A DNA stretch of 64,000 nucleotides from Calothrix sp. PCC 7103 (lineage in GTDB: Bacteria > Cyanobacteriota > Cyanobacteriia > Cyanobacteriales > Nostocaceae): contig NZ_KB217478.1 in assembly GCF_000331305.1 (NCBI RefSeq), positions 5,553,595-5,617,594 of the forward strand, read 5' to 3'. This document shows positions 34,838 through 43,308 of the stretch, piece by piece. Every line of letters starts with the position of its first letter. Within the stretch, counting starts at the first letter, position 1. Under the pieces are notes generated by a model, which was not told where the DNA came from, did no database searches, and was given only the letters and a program-made list of their open reading frames with translations. The translations under genes and the position numbers were made by a program.

Positions 34838-35980
34838 ATGCAAATTTATCTTGACTATAGTGCTACCACTCCGACTCGAATTGAAGTCATTACACTTATT
34901 CAATCTGTTTTAGCGCAACAGTGGGGCAATCCTTCCAGCTTACACGAATGGGGAGAGCGGGCTGCAACAGTAATGGAAACCGCGCGCTTACAAGTAGCCT
35001 CCTTAATAAATGCCACAGAAGCAGAGTCCATCGTATTTACATCAGGTGGAACAGAAGCCGATAATTTAGCAATAATGGGAGTAGCACGTTTATACAGCCA
35101 GCCTCAACACATAATAATTTCCAGCGTCGAACATTCAGCAATTACCGAACCAGCGCGCATGTTAGAACTATGGGGATGGCAAGTAACACGCTTAGGAGTT
35201 GACGCCAAAGGGCAAGTTAACCCCGAAGATTTGAAAGCAGCAATCAAAGAAAACACTATATTAATATCTATAGTTTACGGGCAAAGCGAAGTCGGAACCG
35301 TTCAACCAATAGCCCAATTAAGTCAAATTGCGCGTGAAAAAGGTGTATTATTTCATACCGATGCAGTGCAAGCCGCAGGTCGTTTACCAATTGATGTACA
35401 AGCAATGCCTATAGATTTACTTAGTTTATCTAGTCATAAAATATATGGTGCCCAAGGAGCAGGCGCCTTGTATATACGTCCAGGTGTAGAAATAGTGCCA
35501 CTAGTATTAGGTGGTGGACAAGAAACGCGACTACGTTCAGGAACACAAGCAGTTGCCATGATAGCTGGGTTTGGGTTAGCAGCATCACTTGCAGCAGAAG
35601 AAATTACCAAAGAGGTGCCGAGATTAGTAAAATTGCGTGATAGCTTATTTGCACAAGTTTTAGATATTCCTGGCTTAATGCCAACAGGAGATTTATTACA
35701 TCGTTTACCACATCACGTTAGCGTTTGTATAGAAACAGGAGATAAAGAAAAAACCAACGGAAGAAATTTAGTTAGACAAATGAACCTAGCAGGAATAGGA
35801 CTTAGCGCAGGTTCAGCATGTAGCAGCGGCAAAATCAGCCCAAGTCCGATACTTTTAGCAATGGGCTATTCAGAAAAAGCAGCTTCTTCTGGTATTAGAA
35901 TGACACTAGGAAAAGACACCACACAAAAAGACGTAGATTGGACAGCAATGGTATTAAAACAAATATTATCAAGACTCTAA
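34838..35980 (+). CDS. Cysteine desulfurase (NifS/IscS family)
   Basis: A 380-residue PLP enzyme that takes sulfur from L-cysteine for Fe-S cluster and thiocofactor synthesis. The N-terminus IYLDYSATTPTRIEV is typical. The PLP lysine lies in LSSHKIYGAQGAGALYI near residue 203 and the active cysteine in SAGSACSSGKISPSP near 328, on the flexible loop of group I (IscS/NifS) enzymes. Full length, no disruption. It stands alone, divergent from the ferredoxin-MBL gene and not with an iscU/iscA operon. A specific symbol (iscS versus nifS) cannot be assigned. Confidence 0.95.
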   Translation: MQIYLDYSATTPTRIEVITLIQSVLAQQWGNPSSLHEWGERAATVMETARLQVASLINATEAESIVFTSGGTEADNLAIMGVARLYSQPQHIIISSVEHSAITEPARMLELWGWQVTRLGVDAKGQVNPEDLKAAIKENTILISIVYGQSEVGTVQPIAQLSQIAREKGVLFHTDAVQAAGRLPIDVQAMPIDLLSLSSHKIYGAQGAGALYIRPGVEIVPLVLGGGQETRLRSGTQAVAMIAGFGLAASLAAEEITKEVPRLVKLRDSLFAQVLDIPGLMPTGDLLHRLPHHVSVCIETGDKEKTNGRNLVRQMNLAGIGLSAGSACSSGKISPSPILLAMGYSEKAASSGIRMTLGKDTTQKDVDWTAMVLKQILSRL

Positions 35981-36011
35981 AAATAATTAACACTGTACAC
36001 ATTTTACGCTA

Positions 36012-36125
36012 TTAACGCCAAACAGGTTCAGTTGGTACTGGCGCCAAATTTTTGCTATCTGCATCAGAACGAGTAGAAATTGACACAACTTTATTTGAAG
36101 AGCGCGGTTGAAATGATTTTAACAC
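36012..36125 (-). other. Possible short ORF or gene remnant
   Basis: On the minus strand a GTG at 36125 opens 37 codons that end at TAA 36012-36014, reading VLKSFQPRSSNKVVSISTRS then DADSKNLAPVPTEPVWR. The polar, proline-containing composition resembles the disordered end of a real protein. No family is recognised and no ribosome binding site is visible; it could be chance. Confidence 0.25.
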
Positions 36126-36217
36126 CCAGCATTATTTACAGATCAGGCGCCTGCCTTCAAGCTATAAAATAAAAAGTTGACGATTCAAATCTAAATATAG
36201 ATTCTTTTAAAAACAAA

Positions 36218-36958
36218 ATGGCACAATTACCAAAGACTTTAGAAGACGCTGTTATTCAAGCGCAGCAAGCAACTCAAGCTGCAATAGCCGATGGTCAGAC
36301 ACGCTTGCAGGTCGAGTTACTGTTTTCCGAACTCAAGTTTATGCCTGTAGCCGAGCAATTTATTCCAGGATTTGAATCTTACGGTGATAAACTCAAGGTC
36401 TTGTTCGCAGATGCAGGCGCCAGTGCGCTTGCGCGTCGTGATTGGGGAAGCGTACCATATAAAATTGAAGACATTGGTACAGGTAGAGCAGCTTCGCTTG
36501 AATCTAAAATTCAACCCGAAGATGAACTTTTCTTATTTATCTCCCCAACTACGCAAGAAGTACCCCAATTAGAACAGCTTTGTCAAATAATTGGTGACGC
36601 ACGTCCCTTTGTAATGTTAAACCCACGTCTCGAAGATGCAGGAACCGTAGGTATTGGCTACGCTGCCCGTCAAATTCGTGAAAGATTTATCAAAACTATC
36701 GAATCATGTTACTACCTGCGTCCAATTTTTGAAGAAGCAGCAGTCTTTCGATGCTATCCAGGAATGTGGGAAATATGGGTACAAAACAGCGGTAACTACG
36801 AAAAAGTTGCAGAATTACCCCAAAGACCCACGGGTGAAGAAATTGATGCAATTATTGCTAAAGGACAACGCAATACTGCCAACGGCGAAACGGCGCAGAA
36901 TAAAAAACCTAACATGTTTAGAGATTTACAACGGTTTTTAAAAGCTTTGAGTAGCTAG
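36218..36958 (+). CDS. DUF1995 family protein
   Basis: A 246-residue soluble protein of DUF1995, found in cyanobacteria and plant chloroplasts (related to LPA3, low PSII accumulation 3). The start PKTLEDAVIQAQQATQAAIA and the segment VELLFSELKFMPVAEQFIPG are the family signature, and the rest (PFVMLNPRLEDAGTVGIGYA; IWVQNSGNYEKVAELPQRPT) follows the family to the end. It probably supports photosystem assembly, by inference from plants. No membrane helix or signal peptide. The repeat family D hairpin begins just after its stop codon. Confidence 0.88.
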   Translation: MAQLPKTLEDAVIQAQQATQAAIADGQTRLQVELLFSELKFMPVAEQFIPGFESYGDKLKVLFADAGASALARRDWGSVPYKIEDIGTGRAASLESKIQPEDELFLFISPTTQEVPQLEQLCQIIGDARPFVMLNPRLEDAGTVGIGYAARQIRERFIKTIESCYYLRPIFEEAAVFRCYPGMWEIWVQNSGNYEKVAELPQRPTGEEIDAIIAKGQRNTANGETAQNKKPNMFRDLQRFLKALSS

Positions 36959-36961
36959 CTT

Positions 36962-37040
36962 GCAACGGATGGGAACAGATGTAACGGATGATTTATTAAT
37001 TAAAAATAACCCATCCGTTACATCCGTTGTATCCGTTGCC
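36962..37040. repeat. ACGGATG hairpin repeat, family D, copy 1
   Basis: Three iterated units of about 9-10 bases (CAACGGATG, GAACAGATG, TAACGGATG) are followed after an A/T-rich loop by three inverted units (CATCCGTTA, CATCCGTTG, TATCCGTTG). The same architecture recurs at 41549-41628. It is within 5 bases of the DUF1995 stop codon. Confidence 0.8.
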
Positions 37041-37468
37041 AGTAATTGTAAATAAATATTAATTATTCTCTGATTAAGTACTCATAGATATCTGCCTATG
37101 TGTTACATAGATTTAATATAATGTAATAATTACATTGTAAAAATAAATATTTGCCCGTACTACTAATATTTGCTACCGTTTTCTGACATTAAACGGGGAA
37201 CTAAATACCATCAAAATGAGAATTGTCTTTTATAAAACAATAATTACTTACGTGCCAATGTATTGATTTTTATATATAATTAAGTGATAGCACTTAGATA
37301 TAACGCTTAGTAAGCTTACTTAACAGTGTTATTACTTATTTTGATATCTGAAAAATGAACTATCCTTTTATGTATTACAGAGACATCTCGTTATAAAAAG
37401 GTTTTAACGAGCCAAATATTTCACAAGGTGCAGCTTTGTATAAATTTATATACAGTAGCTATAAACAA
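37041..37468. other. Upstream region of the signalling gene group
   Basis: About 430 A/T-rich bases precede the DUF4388 gene. Two small inverted repeats are present, TAAGTG/CACTTA at about 37281-37296 and the perfect palindrome AGTAAGCTTACT at 37309-37320. They may be regulator sites of the following gene group; nothing else is recognised. Confidence 0.4.
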
Positions 37469-38314
37469 ATGAGTCTATCTAGTTCTTTCACAGATTTTTC
37501 TTTAGCTGAACTATTTCAGTTGATTGACCAAGGAAAAAAGTCAGGTTGTTTGACGGTTTGTACTTTACCTAACTTGAAAGTTATTGGCTCAAAATCGCAG
37601 CATTACTATATCTGGTTTCGACAAGGAAATGTAGTTGCTGCGACAAGTAAATTAAATGGACTTGGGTTAGTCGAAAAGATTGTACAGCGAGGTTGGGTAA
37701 ACGAACGTACCTTAAAAAGACTTCGTTTGCAAGCAGCAACAGATACACCTTTAGGTTTATATCTTAAAACTTTAGAAATTTTAAGCGCAGAGCAGTTAAA
37801 CTTATTGTTTGCAAGTCAGTTACAGCAAGTCAGACAGTTATTTGAAATCCAAAAGGGTGTTTTTAAGCTTGATAGTAAAGCAATTTTACCTACGAGCGAA
37901 ATGACTGGGATAAGTTTACGCGCTACAGAAGTGGCTTTAATGGCTTTACGAGTAATTAAAAATTGGGCAGCTTTGGCTGATGCTCTACCCAACCCAACTT
38001 CGGCAATCGAAGGAATTACACCCGCTAAAACCCAACTTCATCTGCATCCCCTTGAATGGCAGTTATGGGAATTTGCTGACGGAAATGTTAGTTTAAACGC
38101 GCTTGCATCTCAACTTAACCAACCTATTGCTACTATCCAGCAAGTTGCTTTCCGATTGATGGTTGCTGGTTTGGTTGAAGAAATTCCGTTATCATCGCAT
38201 TCACAGAGCTTTGAGGGTTATATGTCCACTTACAGTCCTCAAAAGTCTCAACCGTTAAAGGTAAGTACTTCGTTTTTACAAAACCTAGTTGGTTTTCTAA
38301 AGAGTAAAGCTTAA
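37469..38314 (+). CDS. DUF4388 (PATAN-type) domain protein
   Basis: A 281-residue soluble protein. The N-terminal part (about residues 3-115; SSFTDFSLAELFQLIDQGKK, then GNVVAATSKLNGLGLVEKIV) is the DUF4388/PATAN fold found with signalling proteins in cyanobacteria and myxobacteria. Residues about 190-245 (ALASQLNQPIATIQQVAFRL then MVAGLVEEIP) look like a winged-helix module. The ATG at 37469 is preferred to a TTG at 37436. It is 21 bases from a Ras-like GTPase gene, and both belong to a group with Roadblock, globin and V4R genes. By analogy it should act as an adaptor for the GTPase. Confidence 0.75.
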   Translation: MSLSSSFTDFSLAELFQLIDQGKKSGCLTVCTLPNLKVIGSKSQHYYIWFRQGNVVAATSKLNGLGLVEKIVQRGWVNERTLKRLRLQAATDTPLGLYLKTLEILSAEQLNLLFASQLQQVRQLFEIQKGVFKLDSKAILPTSEMTGISLRATEVALMALRVIKNWAALADALPNPTSAIEGITPAKTQLHLHPLEWQLWEFADGNVSLNALASQLNQPIATIQQVAFRLMVAGLVEEIPLSSHSQSFEGYMSTYSPQKSQPLKVSTSFLQNLVGFLKSKA

Positions 38315-38335
38315 CGACTCTATAAATTCACTGTT

Positions 38336-38872
38336 ATGGAAATTCTACGGATTGTAGTCACAGGAAGTGTTGGTGCGGGAAAAACAAGTTTCATTCGCAC
38401 TATTAGCGAAATTGATGTTGTGGATACCGATAAGCGTGCAACTGATGAAATGGCAGAAATTAAAGCTAACACTACTGTCGCTTTAGACTTCGGGCGCCTA
38501 ACAATCAGTCCAAAACAATCGCTTCACTTATACGGTACACCCGGACAAGCTCGGTTCGATTTTATGTGGGATATTTTAATTCAGAAAGCCCATGCTTATA
38601 TTTTATTAATTGATGCTCATCGTCCCGAACATTTTCGCCACAACCGTAAAATTCTTCAGTTTTTTAAAAAAAGAGTTGATATACCTTATTTAATTGGCAT
38701 AACACATTCTGATTGCGAAGGCGCCTGGGAAGCGTCGGATATTGCCTTGAGTCTGGGAATGCTAGACGAACAACCAGCCATTGTAACTGTTAACGCAACA
38801 GAAATAACATCAGTCCGAGAAAGTTTAATTAATGTTGTTGAGCTATTGACAAATTGCTATCAACATCATTAG
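38336..38872 (+). CDS. Small Ras-like GTPase
   Basis: A 178-residue P-loop GTPase. The G1 loop is TGSVGAGKTSF (residues 9-19), G3 is LYGTPGQARFDFMW near 62-75 and G4 is GITHSDCEGAW near 121-131 (THSD in place of NKxD). This is the family of bacterial/archaeal Ras-like proteins that, with Roadblock/LC7 proteins, form MglA/MglB-like switches. No lipid anchor or membrane helix. It directly follows the DUF4388 gene and precedes a Roadblock gene. It is the likely molecular switch of the group; the pairing with the two Roadblock proteins is an inference from gene order. Confidence 0.88.
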   Translation: MEILRIVVTGSVGAGKTSFIRTISEIDVVDTDKRATDEMAEIKANTTVALDFGRLTISPKQSLHLYGTPGQARFDFMWDILIQKAHAYILLIDAHRPEHFRHNRKILQFFKKRVDIPYLIGITHSDCEGAWEASDIALSLGMLDEQPAIVTVNATEITSVRESLINVVELLTNCYQHH

Positions 38873-39046
38873 TACAAAAAATCATTGAAAACAAATTGTA
38901 ATATATAGCACATTCATTATTATTTCTTAAAGTAGTTTTCACCTTAATATTGTTGAGTTTTGCTCACTATATCGAGATAATACTGCTAATGTATATGTGG
39001 TGATAAAAACATCAGAAAGTCACAAAAAATCAGTACATAAACCGTT

Positions 39047-39613
39047 ATGGCTTTAGGCAGAATCCTGAAGCTACTCATGGGTGGGTTTCAGCAGTCTCCA
39101 TCTGAAATTTTGCCGGAGCCGCAGAAAACTGAGTCTGACATCAAATCAGACGAAGTAGAAGCAACCGTCATCCCAACTCCAGCCATTGAGTCACAATCGT
39201 TTGATTTAACAGCTATTGAATTACCAACTTCTCTAGGACAAGACATGATTAATATTTCGATGTTGCAACAAGAGTTGCAAAACTTTGTCACAGGTGCCTC
39301 AGATGTTCAAGGTGCTGCACTAGTAAGTCCAGATGGTCTTGCCTTAGCATCAGTACTTCCTGGTGGAATGGATGAAGAACGGACAGCCGCCATGTCAGCT
39401 TCAATGCTGTCACTTGGTGAGAGAATTGGGCGTGAGCTAGCACGCGGAAACGTTGAACGTATTGTAGTTGAAGGCGAAAAAGGTTACGGTGTTTTAATAG
39501 GATGCGGTAGTGAGGCTGTATTACTAGTGCTAGCAGGCGCCGCAGTCAAACAAGGAATTTTATTTTTGGAACTCAAACGGGTGGTGGCAAGAATAGCCCC
39601 TTTGTTGGCATAA
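39047..39613 (+). CDS. Roadblock/LC7 domain protein with N-terminal extension
   Basis: A 188-residue protein. Residues about 67-188 are a Roadblock/LC7 domain (FVTGASDVQGAALVSPDGLA and VERIVVEGEKGYGVLIGCGS), the fold of MglB-like GTPase regulators and dynein light chains. The first 66 residues are a proline/glutamate-rich, probably disordered extension. The domain is nearly the same as the entire 122-residue protein of the downstream Roadblock gene, so the two are recent duplicates. It sits between the GTPase gene and the globin gene. Confidence 0.9.
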   Translation: MALGRILKLLMGGFQQSPSEILPEPQKTESDIKSDEVEATVIPTPAIESQSFDLTAIELPTSLGQDMINISMLQQELQNFVTGASDVQGAALVSPDGLALASVLPGGMDEERTAAMSASMLSLGERIGRELARGNVERIVVEGEKGYGVLIGCGSEAVLLVLAGAAVKQGILFLELKRVVARIAPLLA

Positions 39614-39763
39614 CTAACAATCCTTACTCAGATACTTGGATTACTGAGTTTAAATGATGCTGACATCACATAAAAATATTAAAGGTTTATCAGAGGGAAG
39701 CATCGGGTAATTTAAACCACACAAACAATTTATTTTGATTAGCAGTCAGGAGTTTATTACATC

Positions 39764-40318
39764 ATGGCCTTAGACCCACATGTCTTTATGTCCACCCTTG
39801 AAAAGCGCGTTGGCTTAACTTCGGCTGACAAAGCTTTATTAAAATCTGAGGCAGAGTGGGGTGCAAAATTAGCTCCAGAGATGGCCGACCAATTTTATGC
39901 TTATCTTGGACGTGACCCAGAAATGAACAGCATACTTAATGATGGCAACGGACGAGTTCATCGTTTACATGAAACCTTCATTAACTGGTTCCAAGAAATG
40001 TTTACAGGTATGGACGGATGGGGTAATGCATACGCAGACCGTCGTTGGAGAATTGGTTTAGTTCACGTCCGTCTTGGTATTGGACCGCAGCATGTTGTTC
40101 CTGCAATGGCAACAGTTGTATACGAAGTTGGCAAACATCTCAAAGCTGATGGTAAAACTGAAGACCTCAAAGACGCACTAGGACGAATTTGTATGATTGA
40201 TTTAGCTTTTATCGAACAAGCATATGTAGAAGTTTCTTCCTCCGCAGTCCTTCAAGAAACTGGTTGGAGCGAAGGTTTGTTCAGACGCTTAATTGCTACT
40301 GGCGCCAAATCAATGTAA
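39764..40318 (+). CDS. Stand-alone sensor globin (protoglobin-like)
   Basis: A 184-residue haem globin of the sensor/protoglobin type. The motif WRIGLVHVRLGIGPQHVVPA near residues 97-116 includes the proximal His (HVRLG), as in HemAT and related globin sensors; FINWFQEMFTGMDGWGNAYA precedes it. No output domain is attached, so it likely signals by protein contact. It lies between two Roadblock genes and has its own gaps of about 150 and 370 bases. It probably binds O2, NO or CO. Its partner in the group is a matter of inference. Confidence 0.85.
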   Translation: MALDPHVFMSTLEKRVGLTSADKALLKSEAEWGAKLAPEMADQFYAYLGRDPEMNSILNDGNGRVHRLHETFINWFQEMFTGMDGWGNAYADRRWRIGLVHVRLGIGPQHVVPAMATVVYEVGKHLKADGKTEDLKDALGRICMIDLAFIEQAYVEVSSSAVLQETGWSEGLFRRLIATGAKSM

Positions 40319-40329
40319 TATTTACTTTC

Positions 40330-40347
40330 ATCCCCCTTATGGGGGAT
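40330..40347. terminator. Hairpin after the globin gene
   Basis: ATCCCCC (40330-40336) and GGGGGAT (40341-40347) form a perfect 7-base stem around TTAT, 12 bases after the globin stop codon. There is no T run, so termination is only possible. The rest of the 371-base gap to the Roadblock gene at 40690 shows nothing I can identify. Confidence 0.4.
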
Positions 40348-40689
40348 ATACACAATAATTCTGTTGAAAGATGTATCACAAGGTGGTAGTCAATTATTGA
40401 AATATATATAATTATTTATCTGTGATATAGGTAAAATCAAACAAGGGTAAAGATTTTAAAAGATAGATATTATATACACACTATATTTGTGTAAGCAGGA
40501 TGTATTTGCCAATATAGTTGGACTGAAGCATACAGATTCGCCTTCTCAAGAATTATCGGATATTTATGCTGTATTCGCTTTGGCGCCGATAGCTCTAGTC
40601 AATGTTACCGACCGAATTTAAATCAAGACTGTGCTAACCAAATTATTAGAGCAATTGTAATAACAAATAAATCGTGTGGGAGGATAATT

Positions 40690-41058
40690 ATGATTAATAC
40701 TTCAATGCTACAAGATGAAATACAAAACTTTGTTACTGGTGCATCGGATGTTCAAGGTGCAGCATTAGTAAGTCCAGATGGTTTAGCACTAGCATCAGTA
40801 CTACCAGGTTCAATGGATGAAGAACGCACAGCAGCAATGTCAGCGTCAATGCTTTCGCTTGGTGAACGCATTGGACGCGAACTCGCACGTGGTAGCATTG
40901 AACGTATCGTAGTGGAAGGTGAAAAAGGTTACGGTGTATTAGTTGGTTGCGGTAGTGAGGCCGTACTACTCGTGCTTGCTAGTGCAGAAGTTAAGCAAGG
41001 TATTTTATTTTTAGAAATCAAGCGAATTATTAGTAGACTGGTGCCGTTAATTGGATAA
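40690..41058 (+). CDS. Roadblock/LC7 domain protein
   Basis: A 122-residue single Roadblock/LC7 domain. It matches the domain of the protein at 39047 almost residue for residue (FVTGASDVQGAALVSPDGLA in both; SIERIVVEGEKGYGVLVGCG versus NVERIVVEGEKGYGVLIGCG), lacking only its N-terminal extension. A GGAGG lies about 8 bases before the ATG. The V4R gene starts 6 bases after its stop, so the two are co-transcribed. It may form hetero-oligomers with its longer copy to regulate the small GTPase. Confidence 0.92.
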   Translation: MINTSMLQDEIQNFVTGASDVQGAALVSPDGLALASVLPGSMDEERTAAMSASMLSLGERIGRELARGSIERIVVEGEKGYGVLVGCGSEAVLLVLASAEVKQGILFLEIKRIISRLVPLIG

Positions 41059-41064
41059 AAAATT

Positions 41065-41544
41065 TTGATAGGAGTCCAAATAATGTTACGTCCTAATTTA
41101 GGTGATTTTAGCAGTATTGTTTGCTTTAAAGCTGCTATTGTGGGAATGGAAGATGCTTTAGGAGACAAAGCAACCGCAATTGCTTTAACAACAGCAGGTC
41201 GCAGTCGCGGTAGACAGCTTGCAACTGAACTTGGTTTAAGTCGTTCAATGATGTCCCTTGATGATATCGCTTACAAACTTGGTTATGCCTTGGGTAAAAC
41301 CGGTACATGTTTATGTAGCGTAGAAAAAATTCTTTGCGAAGATGATGTCATTAAAGTCTACACCAGCGAAACTTTATGTTCAGCAGGAGAACCCCAAGGT
41401 TCTGAACGTAAATGTACATATACTCTTGGGGCTGTTTGGGGCGCCTTAGAACAAACTCTCGGTAAGCGCTTTCAAGGTAAACACACCGAGTCAGTGCTAC
41501 GTGGTGGCACTCATGATGTATTTGAATTTACTGAATTCAAATAA
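41065..41544 (+). CDS. V4R-domain protein (4-vinyl reductase type)
   Basis: A 159-residue protein with a V4R (4-vinyl reductase-type) small-molecule-binding domain. The N-terminal part (GDFSSIVCFKAAIVGMEDAL) and the C-terminal cysteine-rich core (TGTCLCSVEKILCEDDVIKV; CSAGEPQGSERKCTYTLGAV) are typical; the domain is known in bacteriochlorophyll and signalling proteins that bind tetrapyrroles, hydrocarbons or metals. Its four or five cysteines may bind a metal. The frame could begin at 41065 or at the later ATG at 41083. It is 6 bases from the second Roadblock gene, closing the signalling gene group. Confidence 0.8.
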   Translation: MIGVQIMLRPNLGDFSSIVCFKAAIVGMEDALGDKATAIALTTAGRSRGRQLATELGLSRSMMSLDDIAYKLGYALGKTGTCLCSVEKILCEDDVIKVYTSETLCSAGEPQGSERKCTYTLGAVWGALEQTLGKRFQGKHTESVLRGGTHDVFEFTEFK

Positions 41545-41548
41545 CCTT

Positions 41549-41628
41549 GGCAACGGATGATGAACGGATGAAACGGATGATTTGTTATTTAAAATCACTT
41601 ATCCGTTACATCCGTTATATCCGTTGCC
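41549..41628. repeat. ACGGATG hairpin repeat, family D, copy 2
   Basis: GGCAACGGATG, AACGGATG, AAACGGATG, then after an A/T-rich loop ATCCGTTACATCCGTTATAT and CCGTTGCC. It shares the three-unit inverted design of the copy at 36962-37040. It lies between convergent genes, directly after the V4R gene and ending at the stop codon of the next. Confidence 0.8.
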
Positions 41629-42032
41629 TAAAGCACAACAGGCGCCGTTTCCCATATTTCACCATACTCATCACGCAAAGCTTGCCAAGCTTCCACTTGT
41701 CCAGGTTCATATTCTCCTGGTTTGCCCCATTGTAAAAATAAGCTCAATGCTGACTCTTGCTTCTCATCTAAAAATCTAATTGCGTAGGTTGTAAAGTTAC
41801 CACGCTTCGCTTCACCTGTTTCAAACTTTACTTGCTTAATTAAGTCCATATTCAAATGAAACTCAAAACCTTCGGTGTGCATATTCGCGTATTTGCCCTT
41901 CGCCAACTCCGCATAGAATATTTTCTCGACTTTTCCGCGCGCTTCTAATACCGCTGCACTACTTGTAACAATTAAACGCAAAGTACCTAAGCTGTCGCAA
42001 GCTTCCAAAAACTCTTTTAACGGTTTAGCCAT
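41628..42032 (-). CDS. Small ChuX/HutX-like haem-related protein
   Basis: A 134-residue soluble protein. The sequence LKEFLEACDSLGTLRLIVTS, KYANMHTEGFEFHLNMDLIK and AIRFLDEKQESALSLFLQWG corresponds to a small cyanobacterial family that I recall being named ChuX/HutX-like haem-binding; this is recall and not verified. HEARO-free and single-domain, about a third the size of HemS. It is convergent with the V4R gene across the family D repeat. A haem-handling role would fit the nearby globin gene. Start at the ATG at 42032. Confidence 0.65.
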   Translation of the reverse strand: MAKPLKEFLEACDSLGTLRLIVTSSAAVLEARGKVEKIFYAELAKGKYANMHTEGFEFHLNMDLIKQVKFETGEAKRGNFTTYAIRFLDEKQESALSLFLQWGKPGEYEPGQVEAWQALRDEYGEIWETAPVVL

Positions 42033-42172
42033 TTTTCAATAGTCCTTTTTATAAAACTGCCATCTTTACAATACCGGGTTTACTGTACTTATTGAAGAAA
42101 TGTAACGAAATGAATAAATCTCAACACTTACATTTGTAATAGATATGTAATACCTTAAAAGTCGGCGTAACA

Positions 42173-43308
42173 ATGGCAGATCAACTTTTAACTGATGCGA
42201 ACCAAAAGCTGCACGACCGTTACATCGTAATTAGAAAAATCGCAGAAAACGGAGGCCGACGCACAATAATGTTGGGGATGTATATTTAGTTGATTTTGGT
42301 TCTGTACAAACTAGCATTAAAGCACGTGGTACCAGGACTGTAGTTGGTACTTATGGCTACATGCCACCTGAACAGTTTGGTGGAAGAGCTTTTCCTGGGT
42401 CTGACTTATATAGTTTGGGAATGACATTAATTTACTTAGCTACCAAAAAACACCCCTCTGAATTACTCGGTGATGATTTAAATATTAAATTTGAGCAAAT
42501 ACCAAATATCAGTGCTGAGTTGAAAGCTTGGTTGAATATTATGATACAACCTAGTATTAACAGTCGTTTTGACTCAACAACCGCAGCATTACATGCTCTA
42601 GATAATTTATCTAATATACTATCAAATGATGAATATAATTTGTACTACAGAGATATTAATTTCTCAAAATTGAAAAAACCATCACATAGTAAAATTAAAA
42701 TCAAGAAAACCATAAATAAGTTAGAAATTATATTCCCAACAAAGACAACAAAGCAAATTATTGGTAATGTAGTCGGTGCAATAATACCAAGTGCAATTAT
42801 ATTATATGTAGGATATTATGTATTATATGACCTCGCTAAATACATAATTGAATTTTTGCTGCAAATATTTATAATTAATTACATAGTCATATTTTTATAC
42901 ACTTCGCTGGTTTTATTCTTAAGTTCATGCCTACTAATTCACTTATTCGGCAGAACAAAATTAGTAATTGACGAAAAGCTTTTAATCATAATAACAGAGG
43001 TATTTGGCAGTCAAGCATTAGCAGGTGCCCCGCGAAAAATTATTGCTAGAGAGCATATCTGGAAGCTAATATGCAGCGCAAAAGAATATAAATTAGTTAA
43101 CTTAAAAAATGATACTGAAAAAACAGTCAAACCTCCAAGTTTAATTATATGGGAAGGTACATTTAGCAATCATGATTTGAGTCAATATTTAAATCAACCT
43201 TTAACCTTCAATAAAAATAATCAATGTAGAAACGCTACTTTTCGTATTTTTCATACGCAGCAACAATTCGCTGTACTAAAGAATGGCGTACAACATCTTT
43301 TTGCGTAA
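42173..43308 (+). pseudogene. Serine/threonine kinase with internal deletion and frameshift
   Basis: From the ATG at 42173 the frame reads MADQLLTDANQKLHDRYIVI then RKIAENGGRR and soon stops at TAG 42287-42289. The next frame resumes at NNVGDVYLVDFGSVQTS and continues TRTVVGTYGYMPPEQFGGR through a C-lobe and a membrane helix to TAA at 43308. The Gly loop, the VAIK lysine and the HRD loop between them are lost, so a deletion of about 100 codons plus frameshift removed the active site. The last 24 codons lie antisense to phoH, showing that the native stop is gone as well. A dead remnant. Confidence 0.85.

Noticed and set aside
36960-37045. CRISPR-like short direct repeats
   Set aside because: The units are too short, without spacers of equal length, and form an inverted hairpin; no cas genes in the window.
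42361-43308. Stand-alone membrane protein gene
   Set aside because: It is only the C-terminal part of a kinase whose N-terminal part is found upstream in another frame.
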